DNA of 17,666 nt from Tenderia sp965602225 (GCA_965602225.1 CBFCYE010000043.1:1-17666); one strand, 5' to 3'. Positions 7,380 through 16,365 are shown, numbered from the stretch's first letter. The notes: a model not told the origin generated them from the letters alone. Numbers and translations: made by a program.

Positions 7380-8966
7380 ATGTCGAGAAAATCCAGATTG
7401 CTTTCACCCGACGCGCCGCTATTGCATCGCAATCATAAGCGGCCGGTTACACGGCGTGACTTCCTTGCCCAAGGTCTGACGGCGGGGCTGGGGCTTGCCA
7501 TGGGGCCGTCTATTTTTAGTCTGTTTGCCAGTCCACGCACAGCCCAGGCGGCTTTGTCTGCTGACCTTGAGACATTGAAAGCCAGTTGTGGCATTGCCGC
7601 ACAAGGGGCCGGAAAGATCCCGTTCATCTGTTTTGACCTAGCTGGTGGCGCCAATATCAGTGGCTCAAATGTATTGGTGGGTCAGCAAGGTGGGCAACTC
7701 GATTTTCTTTCCACTGCGGGTTATAACAAACTCGGCCTGCCTGGTGATATGGCTCCATTCATTGCCAATCCGGTTAGCGGTACGCGTGATTTCATCAATA
7801 CCGATCTCGGCCTGGCATTTCATTCAGACAGTGCCTTCCTACGCGGAATCCTTGAGAAGACAACGGTGTCGACTCACACCGGGGTAAATGGTGCGGTGAT
7901 CCCGGCACGTTCAGATAACGATACGGGTAATAATCCTCACAATCCCATGTATGCAATCAACAAGGCCGGTGCTGATGGTGAATTGTTGACTTTGATCGGT
8001 TCGCGCAGTTCTGACTCGGGTGGTAATTCAGTCGCACCGGCAGCCATGATTAATAGCGCGGTGCGACCGACCAAGATTGATCGCCCCAGTGATGTTACCG
8101 GTTTGGTTGATACTGGTAAGTTGGTTGGCCTGTTGAGCCAGGATGATGCGGTGGCCGTACTGGAATCGATTCAACGTATTAGCGCTAAAAAACTGGATAG
8201 GGTAGATAGCAAGATCACTGCCGATGCAATGCTCAAAGACATGATCAACTGTGGTTACGTCAAGGCGGCCGATCTGGTTGATCGCTATGGTGATCCAACC
8301 ACGCTGAATCCGGAGATCGATCCCAATATTGTTGGGCCTATTTTTTCGCAGGCTGAACTTGATGGTGATGCCGAGTTCCGCAAGACGGCTGCGGTGATGA
8401 AGATGGTGGTCAATGGTTTTGCCGGTGCCGGCACCATCACTATGGGTGGTTATGACTACCATACGGGTAATCGTTCAGCCGGTGAGGTTCGTGACCTGCG
8501 CGCCGGTCGTTGCATTGGCGCCTGTCTTGAATATGCGGCCCGCGTAGGTATGCCGTTGATGATCTATGTCTTTAGTGATGGCTCTGTCGCTAGTAATGGC
8601 ATGGTTGATGATTCAGTTGAAGGACGAGGTAAGGGTGTCTGGACCGGGGATAACTCGTCCACCGCAGCATCGTTCTTCCTGGTCTATAATCCGGGTGGGC
8701 GTCCAACATTGTTGGGTGCCAATGCAGACCAACAGGCCCGGCATCAGCAGATTGGTTATTTTCGTGCTGATGCCTCGGTAGAAACTGCTTCAAGTCCGGC
8801 AGCCAATAACGTTAACCTGCTAGTTGAAATGGTGGCGCTGAACTACATGGCCCTGCATGGTGAGCAGGGTGATTTTGCAACACAGTTTCCAAATCATGGC
8901 CTCGGTAATAGCGCAATGATGGATAGTTTGACTGCATTCAATCCAATAGTTAATGGAACGATCTAA
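7380..8966 (+). CDS. Tat-exported DUF1501-like protein
   Basis: The 528-residue product opens with a long charged n-region and a twin-arginine motif, TRRDFLAQG (24-32), then a hydrophobic stretch and a cleavage site near AQAA (about 57). Tat export means it leaves the cytoplasm folded, often with a cofactor. ICFDLAGGANISGSN, near 80, and GGYDYHTGNRSAGEVRDL (from about 356), followed by a helix and PLMIYVFSDGSVAS, resemble the DUF1501 family, whose members belong to the alkaline phosphatase/sulfatase-like fold. DUF1501 genes are commonly paired with heme c proteins of the DUF1588/DUF1549 type, as here. ARSDNDTGNNPHNP, near 175, is a polar motif that might bind metal. An AGAGG Shine-Dalgarno sequence is placed 10 bases before the ATG. 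The membership is by eye; the reaction is unknown. Confidence 0.7.
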   Translation: MSRKSRLLSPDAPLLHRNHKRPVTRRDFLAQGLTAGLGLAMGPSIFSLFASPRTAQAALSADLETLKASCGIAAQGAGKIPFICFDLAGGANISGSNVLVGQQGGQLDFLSTAGYNKLGLPGDMAPFIANPVSGTRDFINTDLGLAFHSDSAFLRGILEKTTVSTHTGVNGAVIPARSDNDTGNNPHNPMYAINKAGADGELLTLIGSRSSDSGGNSVAPAAMINSAVRPTKIDRPSDVTGLVDTGKLVGLLSQDDAVAVLESIQRISAKKLDRVDSKITADAMLKDMINCGYVKAADLVDRYGDPTTLNPEIDPNIVGPIFSQAELDGDAEFRKTAAVMKMVVNGFAGAGTITMGGYDYHTGNRSAGEVRDLRAGRCIGACLEYAARVGMPLMIYVFSDGSVASNGMVDDSVEGRGKGVWTGDNSSTAASFFLVYNPGGRPTLLGANADQQARHQQIGYFRADASVETASSPAANNVNLLVEMVALNYMALHGEQGDFATQFPNHGLGNSAMMDSLTAFNPIVNGTI

Positions 8967-8972
8967 CCACTT

Positions 8973-9503
8973 ATGCTTATTGTTCGCCTGGTACTGTTTG
9001 CTTTATTTTTCACTCTGCTGTTTAGCGGCCAGATTTTTTCTGCCGATAAGGAACGTTTTCAAAGTCTTGATGAGCAGGTAGAGAACCTTAAGAAAGAAGT
9101 CATTTCCATTAACCGCGAACTGTTTATCCTTGAAGAAGAGCTGTTGTTTCCTGCCAACACCCAAACTTTCTTTTTTGTTTCCATGGAGGGTGATACCTAT
9201 TTCGACCTGGATTCGATTGAGCTTACGATTGATGGCAAGGTTGTCAGTAATTATCTCTATACGGATAGAGAGGTTAAAGCCTTGAGCAAGGGTGGGGTAC
9301 AGAAACTTCATGTGGAGAATCTAAAAAAGGGTGAGCATGAGGTTGTGGTGATTTTTATCGGCACAGGCCCCAATGAGCGTGATTACCGCCGCGGATCTAG
9401 CCATAAATTCAAAAAACAATTCGAGCCAAAATACATCGAACTTAAGATTTCAGAATCACAGCAAAAGAATCAGCCAGAGTTTGTCATCAAAGAGTGGGAA
9501 TGA
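8973..9503 (+). CDS. Small periplasmic coiled-coil plus beta-domain protein, function unknown
   Basis: The 176-residue product has a signal peptide (RLVLFALFFTLLFSG, cleaved near IFSA at about 24). Residues about 27-58 form a heptad-like helix (SLDEQVENLKKEV, INRELFILEEEL), so dimer or trimer formation is likely. Residues about 64-165 look like a beta domain, with strands FFFVSMEG, SIELTIDGKVV, VQKLHVENL, HEVVVIFIG and YIELKIS; the pattern resembles an immunoglobulin-like or PEGA-like sandwich. No helix-turn-helix is seen, so any regulator annotation would be wrong. It starts 6 bases after the DUF1501-like gene and ends 6 bases before the TPR gene. I infer a periplasmic adaptor in the same complex. 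Confidence 0.75.
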   Translation: MLIVRLVLFALFFTLLFSGQIFSADKERFQSLDEQVENLKKEVISINRELFILEEELLFPANTQTFFFVSMEGDTYFDLDSIELTIDGKVVSNYLYTDREVKALSKGGVQKLHVENLKKGEHEVVVIFIGTGPNERDYRRGSSHKFKKQFEPKYIELKISESQQKNQPEFVIKEWE

Positions 9504-9509
9504 TGAGGC

Positions 9510-11393
9510 ATGGTTGCTATCCGCTTATTCGTTTTGATACTGATATTTTGTTGCCTTTTTGCTTCTCCGCTTAGAGCTGATGTCCAGCGTGTTAACAGCC
9601 CGTTTTACGGCGAGGTGCTGTTCAACTTCAATCAGCAAAAGTTTTTTACTGCCATTGTTCAGCTAGATAAGGGGCTGAGTCAGGGGCAGTTGAGTGGTGA
9701 TGTGACTGAGGCAGAAATCCTGCTAGGTAGTTTGTATCTTTCATATGGTCTGCACCGCAATGCACAGCAGATATTTGACAGGTTGCTTGAGTCGTCTGTC
9801 GATACTGAGTCGCGAGATCTGGCTTGGTTTTATCTGGCAAAGATTCAGTTTCAGCGTGGTTATTACCAGTTGGCCGCTAACCACCTGGAAAAAATTACCT
9901 CCCCATTGTCTGATCTGCTTGAAGATGATCGCTTGAGCTTAATGGCGCTTAGCCTGATGCAGCTCAATAGGACTGAAGATGCCATTGAGCATCTGAGCCA
10001 ACAGACTAAAAATCATAAAAATATAGTTTATACCCGTTTCAATCTTGCAACTTCATTGCTCAAACAGGGCGAGCAGAAAGCGGCGATGAAGCTGTTGAAC
10101 GAGATAGCAACAACAGCCAAACAAGATGCCGAGACTGCCGCTTTGGTCGACAGGGTTAATGTCCTGTTGGCGAATCAGTATTTGGAAAATGAACAGTTCG
10201 AGCTGGCGAAGCAGTATTTTAACCAGGTCGAACTGCATGGACGCTTCTCAAGTCAGGCCCTGTTGGGACTGGGTTGGTCGGCATTCGGTAAGAATGAATT
10301 TGCGACTGCAAATGCTGCCTGGACTGAGCTGGCCGGTCGTGATCGCTCCGACAGAAGTGTACTTGAAGCCCATTTAACCAGGCCGTACCTGTTATACCGG
10401 ATGAAAAATTATTCCGATGCGCTGGCGGAATATAAAAAGGCGATTGCTGTTTATCAGCAGCAGCTGGATTTAATTGAACAACAGCTTAGCCAGGCTGATT
10501 TTCCCCAGTTGATCATGGAAACGGTCGGACTTGAGAGTGATGATGAGATTGGCTGGTACTGGCAGCATGACGCGCTCGAGGGGCCATTGTTAAGTAGTTA
10601 TATGCTGGCGTTTGTCTCCAGTCATGAATTTCAGGAGAGTCTGAAAAATTATCGCGACCTGCTATTCATTAAAAAGAACCTGAGTAAGCAGCAGATAAAT
10701 AGCCTTGTCTTAGACGATATCATTGATGTTAAAACGGCCGCCAATGATGAGCTCAAGCCAAGGGCGGAGAACAGACTTAGGCAGTTATCTGAGCAGGATC
10801 ATGTCAAGGTGATACAGGCGCTTGCGGACAAAATAGTTGTCATCGAGAGGGATGAAGATGCCCTTGCCCTTGCTAATTCGACTGAACTGGAAAGCTTGCA
10901 TAAATTGCGCAGTATTGATTACCGACTTGCCTATAACCTGGAAAATCTTGACGACAAACTTGAAACCGTAAAACTGGTTAAACGGGCGGCCAAGTTGCAA
11001 CAAAATCAGCACTTGTTGGATGGGGTTATGAAATGGGAATTAATGACTAGTTATAAAATCAGGCTGTGGCAGATAAAAAAGAGTCTTGCAGAGTTAGAGG
11101 CAGAGAATGCTGCCTCTGATCAATTTAAGGCCAATATACAAGAAATTATCAACTCTTTACCGCAGAGCTACGTTGACCATAAACGACGCTTGTTGACGGC
11201 TGGTAAACGCATGCAAGTAGCAACTGTTGAGGTCGATGAATTGCTGCAACAGTATGATGCCTATCTGCAAGCCATGCTTAGAGATGAACTGCTTGTTATT
11301 AAAGAAAGGATTGAAATATACCGTTCTCAGGCGCTGCTTTCGGTGGCGCATATTTATGATCTTAACCTGGCGATTGGTGAGGTCAGTCAGTGA
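9510..11393 (+). CDS. Periplasmic TPR-repeat protein
   Basis: The 627-residue product starts with a signal peptide (AIRLFVLILIFCCLFASPLRA, cut before DVQRV at about 24). From about residue 30 to 320 it is built of TPR-like helix pairs, for example AEILLGSLYLSYGLHRNAQQIF, AWFYLAKIQFQRGYYQLAANHL and ALLGLGWSAFGKNEFATANAAW. The second half is mainly helical and charged (about 380-610), with likely coiled-coil stretches around KIRLWQIKKSLAELEAENA. No catalytic motif is seen, so a scaffold role is inferred. GAGG lies only one base before the ATG, so the start is either coupled to the upstream stop or wrongly placed by a few codons; the signal peptide supports this frame. The last four bases (GTGA) overlap the start of the next TPR gene. 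Domain layout recalls the periplasmic TPR proteins of Glt/Agl-type machines, at low confidence. Confidence 0.82.
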   Translation: MVAIRLFVLILIFCCLFASPLRADVQRVNSPFYGEVLFNFNQQKFFTAIVQLDKGLSQGQLSGDVTEAEILLGSLYLSYGLHRNAQQIFDRLLESSVDTESRDLAWFYLAKIQFQRGYYQLAANHLEKITSPLSDLLEDDRLSLMALSLMQLNRTEDAIEHLSQQTKNHKNIVYTRFNLATSLLKQGEQKAAMKLLNEIATTAKQDAETAALVDRVNVLLANQYLENEQFELAKQYFNQVELHGRFSSQALLGLGWSAFGKNEFATANAAWTELAGRDRSDRSVLEAHLTRPYLLYRMKNYSDALAEYKKAIAVYQQQLDLIEQQLSQADFPQLIMETVGLESDDEIGWYWQHDALEGPLLSSYMLAFVSSHEFQESLKNYRDLLFIKKNLSKQQINSLVLDDIIDVKTAANDELKPRAENRLRQLSEQDHVKVIQALADKIVVIERDEDALALANSTELESLHKLRSIDYRLAYNLENLDDKLETVKLVKRAAKLQQNQHLLDGVMKWELMTSYKIRLWQIKKSLAELEAENAASDQFKANIQEIINSLPQSYVDHKRRLLTAGKRMQVATVEVDELLQQYDAYLQAMLRDELLVIKERIEIYRSQALLSVAHIYDLNLAIGEVSQ

Positions 11394-14188
11394 AATTTTT
11401 GCCTCTAGTGATGCTGGCCATTTTTTTGAGTGCTTGTAGCAGCTCTAAGTATGGTGGCATGACTCTGTCTGAGCTTGAGGTGACTGATATAGAGCCTATA
11501 GTTCAACAACCTGTACAAACATCGCCATTGGATGCAATTCAGTCATATAGAGAGTTATTGGGTTTTTCAGCGGATAACCCATTTCGTCCACGCGCCATGC
11601 ATCGACTTGCTGACCTGTTGCTGGACTATGGTGAGCAACGTGAAATCAAGCTGGCCGATAAAACGGAAATTCAGGAAATCAGTGAATACCCTGAAGCGAT
11701 CCTGATCTATGAAGAGCTGCTAAGCACTTATCCCGATTATCCTGATATTGATTTGGTGCTTTATCAACTCGCTCGTGTCTATGATAAACAGGGTGAGATT
11801 GATAAGACCAGTCAATTGTTATTAAGGTTGGTCAGTCATTATCCGCACAGCCTTTATTTTCCTGAGGCACAGTTTAGGCTTGGTGAATTGAGCTTCCTGT
11901 ACGGTGATTTCCAGCAAGCGGCTGTCTCATATTCAGCAGTGCTTGAGATAGGCCAAGGCAAGCCGTTTTACGAGCAAAGTCTTCTCAAATATAGTTGGAC
12001 TATTTTTAAACAGGAAAGGCTTGATGAGGCTCTGAAATCATTCTTTAGTCTGATTGATTTGAAACTTGATCAGGTCGGGTTTGATCCTATCAATGGTCAA
12101 GCTGTTGCTATTGGCAAGGCTGATCAAGAAATCCTGGAAGATATTCTGCGTGGTATGACGCTAATCCTTGCCTTAAAAAATAACCAACAAGAGCTGGAAT
12201 TATTTAGTCAAAAATATGGTCAGTCACACTATAACCATTTGATCTATCAAAGCCTGGCAGGGCTTTATCATAAAGATGAGCGTTATCTGGACGAGGCGAA
12301 AACCTATGCTGCCTATATCTCCAGCTATCCAGAGTCTCAGCATGCAGCAATATTTCAATTGAGACTGGTGGATAGCTATCGTTTTCTCAATGATCAAAAG
12401 CAAGTCTTAGCAGCGAAGGAAACGTTCATCAATGATTTTTGGCGGCCGGATATGTCAGCTGATTTGTTAGCGCCTGAATATGTGGCCCATATTTCTGTCT
12501 TTGCCAGGGAATTTATGAATGACCTGACTGATTTTTATCATTCTCGTTTTCAGAAGGCGAAGATGGCTGCTGATTTTGATGCCGCGGTTAAGTGGTATCA
12601 AACTTACCTTAAAGGTTTTCATCAGCAATCCAATGCGATTGAAAAACACTTTTTGTTGGCTGAGCTTCTATTTGAGAATGGCCGGTTTCATGAGGCCGGG
12701 GAAGAATATGAACAAGTCGCTTATTATTATTCGGAACATGAACGGGCGGCAGAGGCTGGTTATAGTGCCATTTTGAGTTATCAAAAATTATTGGTAAATG
12801 GCCAGGCTGGTGAGACTGACTTATGGCGCCAACTTCAACGCCAGAGTGCCTTAAGCTTTATTTCCAGTTTTCCTAATGATTCGCGTGTACCTAATACGGT
12901 GTTGACGATTGCAAATGATGATTTTGAACGTGGCGAATATGATACTGCCATGTTGTTGCTTGATTTGTTGTTTGACGGTGAACAAGTGCTTGTTGATGCG
13001 GATGCCTTTTCGGCCTGGACAATTGCTGGTCATATCAGATTTAAATCCCAGGATTATTTGCGAGCAGAACAAGCGTTTCAGTCAGCACGTAAACATGCGC
13101 GTGAATTTAGTAAACAGGCGTTTGAATCTGAAGAGTGGCTGGCGGCCTCAATCTATAAGCAGGCTGAGGCAATGCTTGTTGTAGGTCAGCGGCGTGAGGC
13201 TGTTGATCAGCTGCTTAGGATAAAGACTGTTGCCCCTAGCAGTAAACTTGCGGCTCAAGCTAACTATGATGCTGCGGCTGAGTTGATTGCTTTGGAGGAA
13301 TGGCAGCGGTCTTCGGTTTTGCTGGTGATATTTCAAACTGTATATCCTCAACATGAGTTGCAATCTGAGGTTGCTGCCAAGCTTGCCTATGTCTATATGA
13401 AGTTAGGCCGGACTGCTGATGCTGCTGATGCCTATGAACAGACGGCCAATCGCAGTCAGGATCCTGAAATACAGCAGGCGGCATTGTTGCAATCCGCACA
13501 ACTTTATCAGCAGGAAGATAACTTCAGTAAATCTACGCTTGTCTATAAGCGCTACATATATAAATACCCCGGTTTATCTGAGCAGACATTTTATGCTCGT
13601 TCGGCAATGGCGGATATTTACGCCAGGCTTGGTCAGCTGAATAGTCGTGATTACTGGTTGAAAGAAATTATAGAAAATGCAGAGCTTGTTGAGGTGCAGC
13701 AAGATAGTGCCGTTCAACTCCTTGCTGCCAAGGCATCCTTAACACTGGCTGAATCCAAGTTTGCTGAGTTTGATTTGGTTCGCTTGATTGAGCCGCTGCG
13801 TGAAAACCTTGCCAAAAAGAAACAAAAAATGGAGCTGGCGTTATCTGCTTATCGTAAAACCAGTGATTACAATTATGCCGAATTTGTTACTGCCGCAAGC
13901 CATAGAACGGGAGAAATATACTTCAAGTTAAGTGTCGCCTTGCTTGAATCGGCGCGCCCAGAAAATCTTGATGAAGAAGAAATGGAACAATACGAGATGA
14001 TGCTTGAGGAGCAGGCCTATCCGTTTGAAGAAAAGGCAATCAAGTTTCTTGAAATCAATGTCGAACGTGTTGATGAGGGGCTATATACGGATTGGGTAGA
14101 TAAATCTTACGCTACCTTGGGTGAGCTGTTGCCGGTTCAATATGCGAAACATGAGTTACCAAGCGGGGTGGTTGATGTTTTGCACTAG
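11390..14188 (+). CDS. Large TPR lipoprotein, probably outer membrane
   Basis: The 932-residue product has a short lipoprotein signal (FLPLVMLAIFLSAC, lipid Cys at 16, Ser at +2, which favours the outer membrane). It starts with GTG, overlapping the previous stop in a GTGA junction, with GAGG 7 bases upstream. Almost the whole protein is TPR-like. Clear examples are YPEAILIYEELLSTYPDY, LYQLARVYDKQGEIDKTSQL, FRLGELSFLYGDFQQAAVSY, LAELLFENGRFHEAGEEYEQ, AKLAYVYMKLGRTADAADAYEQ and LLQSAQLYQQEDNFSKSTLV. The repeats resemble those of BamD/YbgF-like and other envelope scaffolds. It is far longer than BamD, so a long solenoid that organises partners in the periplasm is likelier. It is probably the main scaffold of the locus. 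The partners are unknown; the adjacent TPR proteins and the cytochromes are candidates. Confidence 0.82.
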   Translation: MKFLPLVMLAIFLSACSSSKYGGMTLSELEVTDIEPIVQQPVQTSPLDAIQSYRELLGFSADNPFRPRAMHRLADLLLDYGEQREIKLADKTEIQEISEYPEAILIYEELLSTYPDYPDIDLVLYQLARVYDKQGEIDKTSQLLLRLVSHYPHSLYFPEAQFRLGELSFLYGDFQQAAVSYSAVLEIGQGKPFYEQSLLKYSWTIFKQERLDEALKSFFSLIDLKLDQVGFDPINGQAVAIGKADQEILEDILRGMTLILALKNNQQELELFSQKYGQSHYNHLIYQSLAGLYHKDERYLDEAKTYAAYISSYPESQHAAIFQLRLVDSYRFLNDQKQVLAAKETFINDFWRPDMSADLLAPEYVAHISVFAREFMNDLTDFYHSRFQKAKMAADFDAAVKWYQTYLKGFHQQSNAIEKHFLLAELLFENGRFHEAGEEYEQVAYYYSEHERAAEAGYSAILSYQKLLVNGQAGETDLWRQLQRQSALSFISSFPNDSRVPNTVLTIANDDFERGEYDTAMLLLDLLFDGEQVLVDADAFSAWTIAGHIRFKSQDYLRAEQAFQSARKHAREFSKQAFESEEWLAASIYKQAEAMLVVGQRREAVDQLLRIKTVAPSSKLAAQANYDAAAELIALEEWQRSSVLLVIFQTVYPQHELQSEVAAKLAYVYMKLGRTADAADAYEQTANRSQDPEIQQAALLQSAQLYQQEDNFSKSTLVYKRYIYKYPGLSEQTFYARSAMADIYARLGQLNSRDYWLKEIIENAELVEVQQDSAVQLLAAKASLTLAESKFAEFDLVRLIEPLRENLAKKKQKMELALSAYRKTSDYNYAEFVTAASHRTGEIYFKLSVALLESARPENLDEEEMEQYEMMLEEQAYPFEEKAIKFLEINVERVDEGLYTDWVDKSYATLGELLPVQYAKHELPSGVVDVLH

Positions 14189-14726
14189 GAATATTCCAAC
14201 TCTGTTATTGGTGCTTGTTTTATCTGGCTGTAGCGGTCTCCCTAAGCAGCAACACAGTGCTGTTGCCGAAGCGGAATACCAAGCAGCGATTGCCGCTATG
14301 CAGGCTGGGCAGAGTAATGCTGCGGTTGGCCATTTTTTGAAAATGACGCAGGACTACCCAACGCTTGCTGGCCCATATGCCAATCTCGGTTTGCTGTATC
14401 AGCGCCAGGGCTTGATAAAAGATGCGGAAGTAGCTTTTGATCAGGCCATCGCGCTGCAACCAATGAGTGCAAAAATTTTTAATAGTGCCGCTGTTTTTTA
14501 TCGTTCGCAGGGGCGTTTTATGGATGCCGAGTCAGCCTATCTTCACGCCATAGAAAAATCATCCAGCTATGTTGACCCCGTCCTGAATCTGGCGATTTTG
14601 TATGATTTGTATTTGAAACAGCCGGCTAAGGCGATTGTGTACTATAAGCGTTATCTTGCCTTGACCGATAAAAATAATGAACAGGTGGCATTGTGGTTGG
14701 CAGATCTTGAACAGCGCCAGCCTTAA
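14175..14726 (+). CDS. Small TPR lipoprotein
   Basis: The 183-residue product has a lipoprotein signal (IPTLLLVLVLSGC, lipid Cys at 19, Ser at +2, outer-membrane type). Residues about 33-175 hold three to four TPR units: AIAAMQAGQSNAAVGHFLKM, GPYANLGLLYQRQGLIKDAEVAF, IFNSAAVFYRSQGRFMDAESAY and PVLNLAILYDLYLKQPAKAIVYY. I chose the ATG at 14175, because a G-rich stretch (14164-14170) precedes it and the lipobox then sits correctly; a longer reading from 14121 would add 18 residues before the signal. The gene overlaps the previous one by 14 bases and is the last gene of the plus-strand operon. It resembles PilF- or GltE-type small TPR lipoproteins that help place partners in the outer membrane; this is an inference. 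Confidence 0.8.
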   Translation: MFCTRNIPTLLLVLVLSGCSGLPKQQHSAVAEAEYQAAIAAMQAGQSNAAVGHFLKMTQDYPTLAGPYANLGLLYQRQGLIKDAEVAFDQAIALQPMSAKIFNSAAVFYRSQGRFMDAESAYLHAIEKSSSYVDPVLNLAILYDLYLKQPAKAIVYYKRYLALTDKNNEQVALWLADLEQRQP

Positions 14727-14737
14727 TTGCTTCTCTG

Positions 14738-16324
14738 CTATGGGCTGTTTGGATCGATAATGGTGTTGTGTAGTTTGTTTTCATCTGCCACCGGATAGTC
14801 CAAGGTGTAGTGCAGCCCACGGCTTTCTTTGCGTTGAATTGCTGATCGAACGATTAGTTCTGCAACCAACACCAGATTACGCAATTCCAGTGAATCATTG
14901 TTGACCGTATGGCTGGCATAGTATTCGTCGATCTCTTTTTGTAGCACCTGGATTCGTTTCGCTGCACGTTGCAGGCGTATGTCGTTACGGACGATGCCAA
15001 CGTAATCCCACATCACACGGCGCAGTTCATCCCAGTCATGGGAGATGACTATTTCTTCGGGTGATTCTGTCACGCGGCTATCATCCCACTGCGGTAGCTT
15101 GGGCGCCTCATAAGGTTCACTGAGACGGGCGGCGATATCTTGCCCGGCGGCCTTGGCAAACACTAGGCATTCAAGCAGGGAGTTGCTGGCCATGCGGTTT
15201 GCACCGTGCAGGCCGGTAAAGGCTGTTTCGCCAATGGCGTAGAGATTGCCGATATCGGTCTGACCATGCAGGTCGGTAATGACGCCACCACAGGTGTAAT
15301 GTGCTGCGGGTACGACTGGAATAGGCTCTCTGGTGATGTCGATGCCGAATTTCAGGCACTTGGTATAGACATTGGGAAAATGAGTGCGGATGAAATCGGC
15401 TGCTTGATGGCTGACATCAAGATAGACGCAGTCGATGCCGAGGCGTTTCATCTCATGGTCGATGGCGCGGGCAACGATATCGCGTGGTGCCAGTTCGGCA
15501 TCTGGGTGAAAGTTGGGCATGAAGCGTGTGCCATCGGGTAATTTAAGAATGCCACCTTCACCGCGGATGGCCTCGGTAATCAGGAAAGACTTGGCCTTGG
15601 AATGATAGAGGCAGGTGGGGTGAAATTGCACGAACTCCATATTGGCAACTCGGCAACCGGCGCGCCAGGCCATGGCAATGCCATCGCCAGTGGAGACGTC
15701 CGGGTTGCTGGTGTAGAGATAAACCTTGCCTGCACCGCCAGTGGCGAGCACGGTAAAGCGGCTGGCCAGGGTGATGACTTGCTGGTTTTGTCTGTTTAAG
15801 ACGTAGCAGCCCTGGCAGTGATTGTTTTCATTCGTGATCAGGTCGATGACGATATGGTTTTCCAGTACGTCGATATTGGGGTGGCTTTTGAGTTGGCTGA
15901 CCAGGCTGTTCTGGATCTCTTTGCCGGTGGCGTCAGCAGCGTGCAACACCCGACGGTGGCTATGACCACCTTCACGGGTCAGATGAAAATCACAACTGCC
16001 ATCGGGGCGGGTCTCGCGGTCGAAGTCGACACCGCATTCCACTAGCCAGTCGATGGCCTCGCGGCCATGTTCGACGGTGTAGCGGACCACATCTGGGTCG
16101 CACAGTCCTGCGCCAGCGAGCTCAGTGTCTTCAATATGTGATTCAACTGAGTCCTTGGCGTCCAAAACAGCAGAGATGCCGCCCTGGGCATAATAGGTGG
16201 CACCTTCTCGCAACGCGCCTTTGGTGATGACGGCAACTTTTGCGCTGCTGGCCAGGTGCAGTGCTAGGCTTAGACCGGCGGCGCCTCCGCCAATTATGAT
16301 GGCGTCATATTGTGGTTGTGTCAT
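14738..16324 (-). CDS. nadB: L-aspartate oxidase
   Basis: This cytoplasmic flavoenzyme oxidises L-aspartate to iminoaspartate, the first step of de novo NAD synthesis, and passes it to quinolinate synthase (NadA). The 528-residue length fits the family (about 540 in E. coli). The FAD dinucleotide fold is at residues 12-17 (GGGAAG). Family motifs follow: YYAQGGISA, LTREGGHSHRRVLHAADATG, VQFHPTCLYH, ITEAIRGEGG, PRDIVARAIDHE, HYTCGGV and GLHGANRMASNSLLEC, which include the conserved active-site His and Arg residues. The C-terminal helical domain begins near VMWDYVGIVRN. It is divergent from rpoE, as in E. coli. It converges on the TPR lipoprotein gene with only 11 bases between the stops. No strong Shine-Dalgarno sequence precedes the ATG. 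Confidence 0.97.
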   Translation of the reverse strand: MTQPQYDAIIIGGGAAGLSLALHLASSAKVAVITKGALREGATYYAQGGISAVLDAKDSVESHIEDTELAGAGLCDPDVVRYTVEHGREAIDWLVECGVDFDRETRPDGSCDFHLTREGGHSHRRVLHAADATGKEIQNSLVSQLKSHPNIDVLENHIVIDLITNENNHCQGCYVLNRQNQQVITLASRFTVLATGGAGKVYLYTSNPDVSTGDGIAMAWRAGCRVANMEFVQFHPTCLYHSKAKSFLITEAIRGEGGILKLPDGTRFMPNFHPDAELAPRDIVARAIDHEMKRLGIDCVYLDVSHQAADFIRTHFPNVYTKCLKFGIDITREPIPVVPAAHYTCGGVITDLHGQTDIGNLYAIGETAFTGLHGANRMASNSLLECLVFAKAAGQDIAARLSEPYEAPKLPQWDDSRVTESPEEIVISHDWDELRRVMWDYVGIVRNDIRLQRAAKRIQVLQKEIDEYYASHTVNNDSLELRNLVLVAELIVRSAIQRKESRGLHYTLDYPVADENKLHNTIIDPNSP

Positions 16325-16365
16325 GTCTGTCTGAATGCAATAAGGTTAAATATTTTCAAATACTT

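Noticed and set aside
14700..14760. Weak inverted AACAGC/GCTGTT pair between the TPR lipoprotein gene and nadB, possible terminator
   Set aside because: The arms are six bases, the loop is long and only three T follow, so it does not qualify as an intrinsic terminator.
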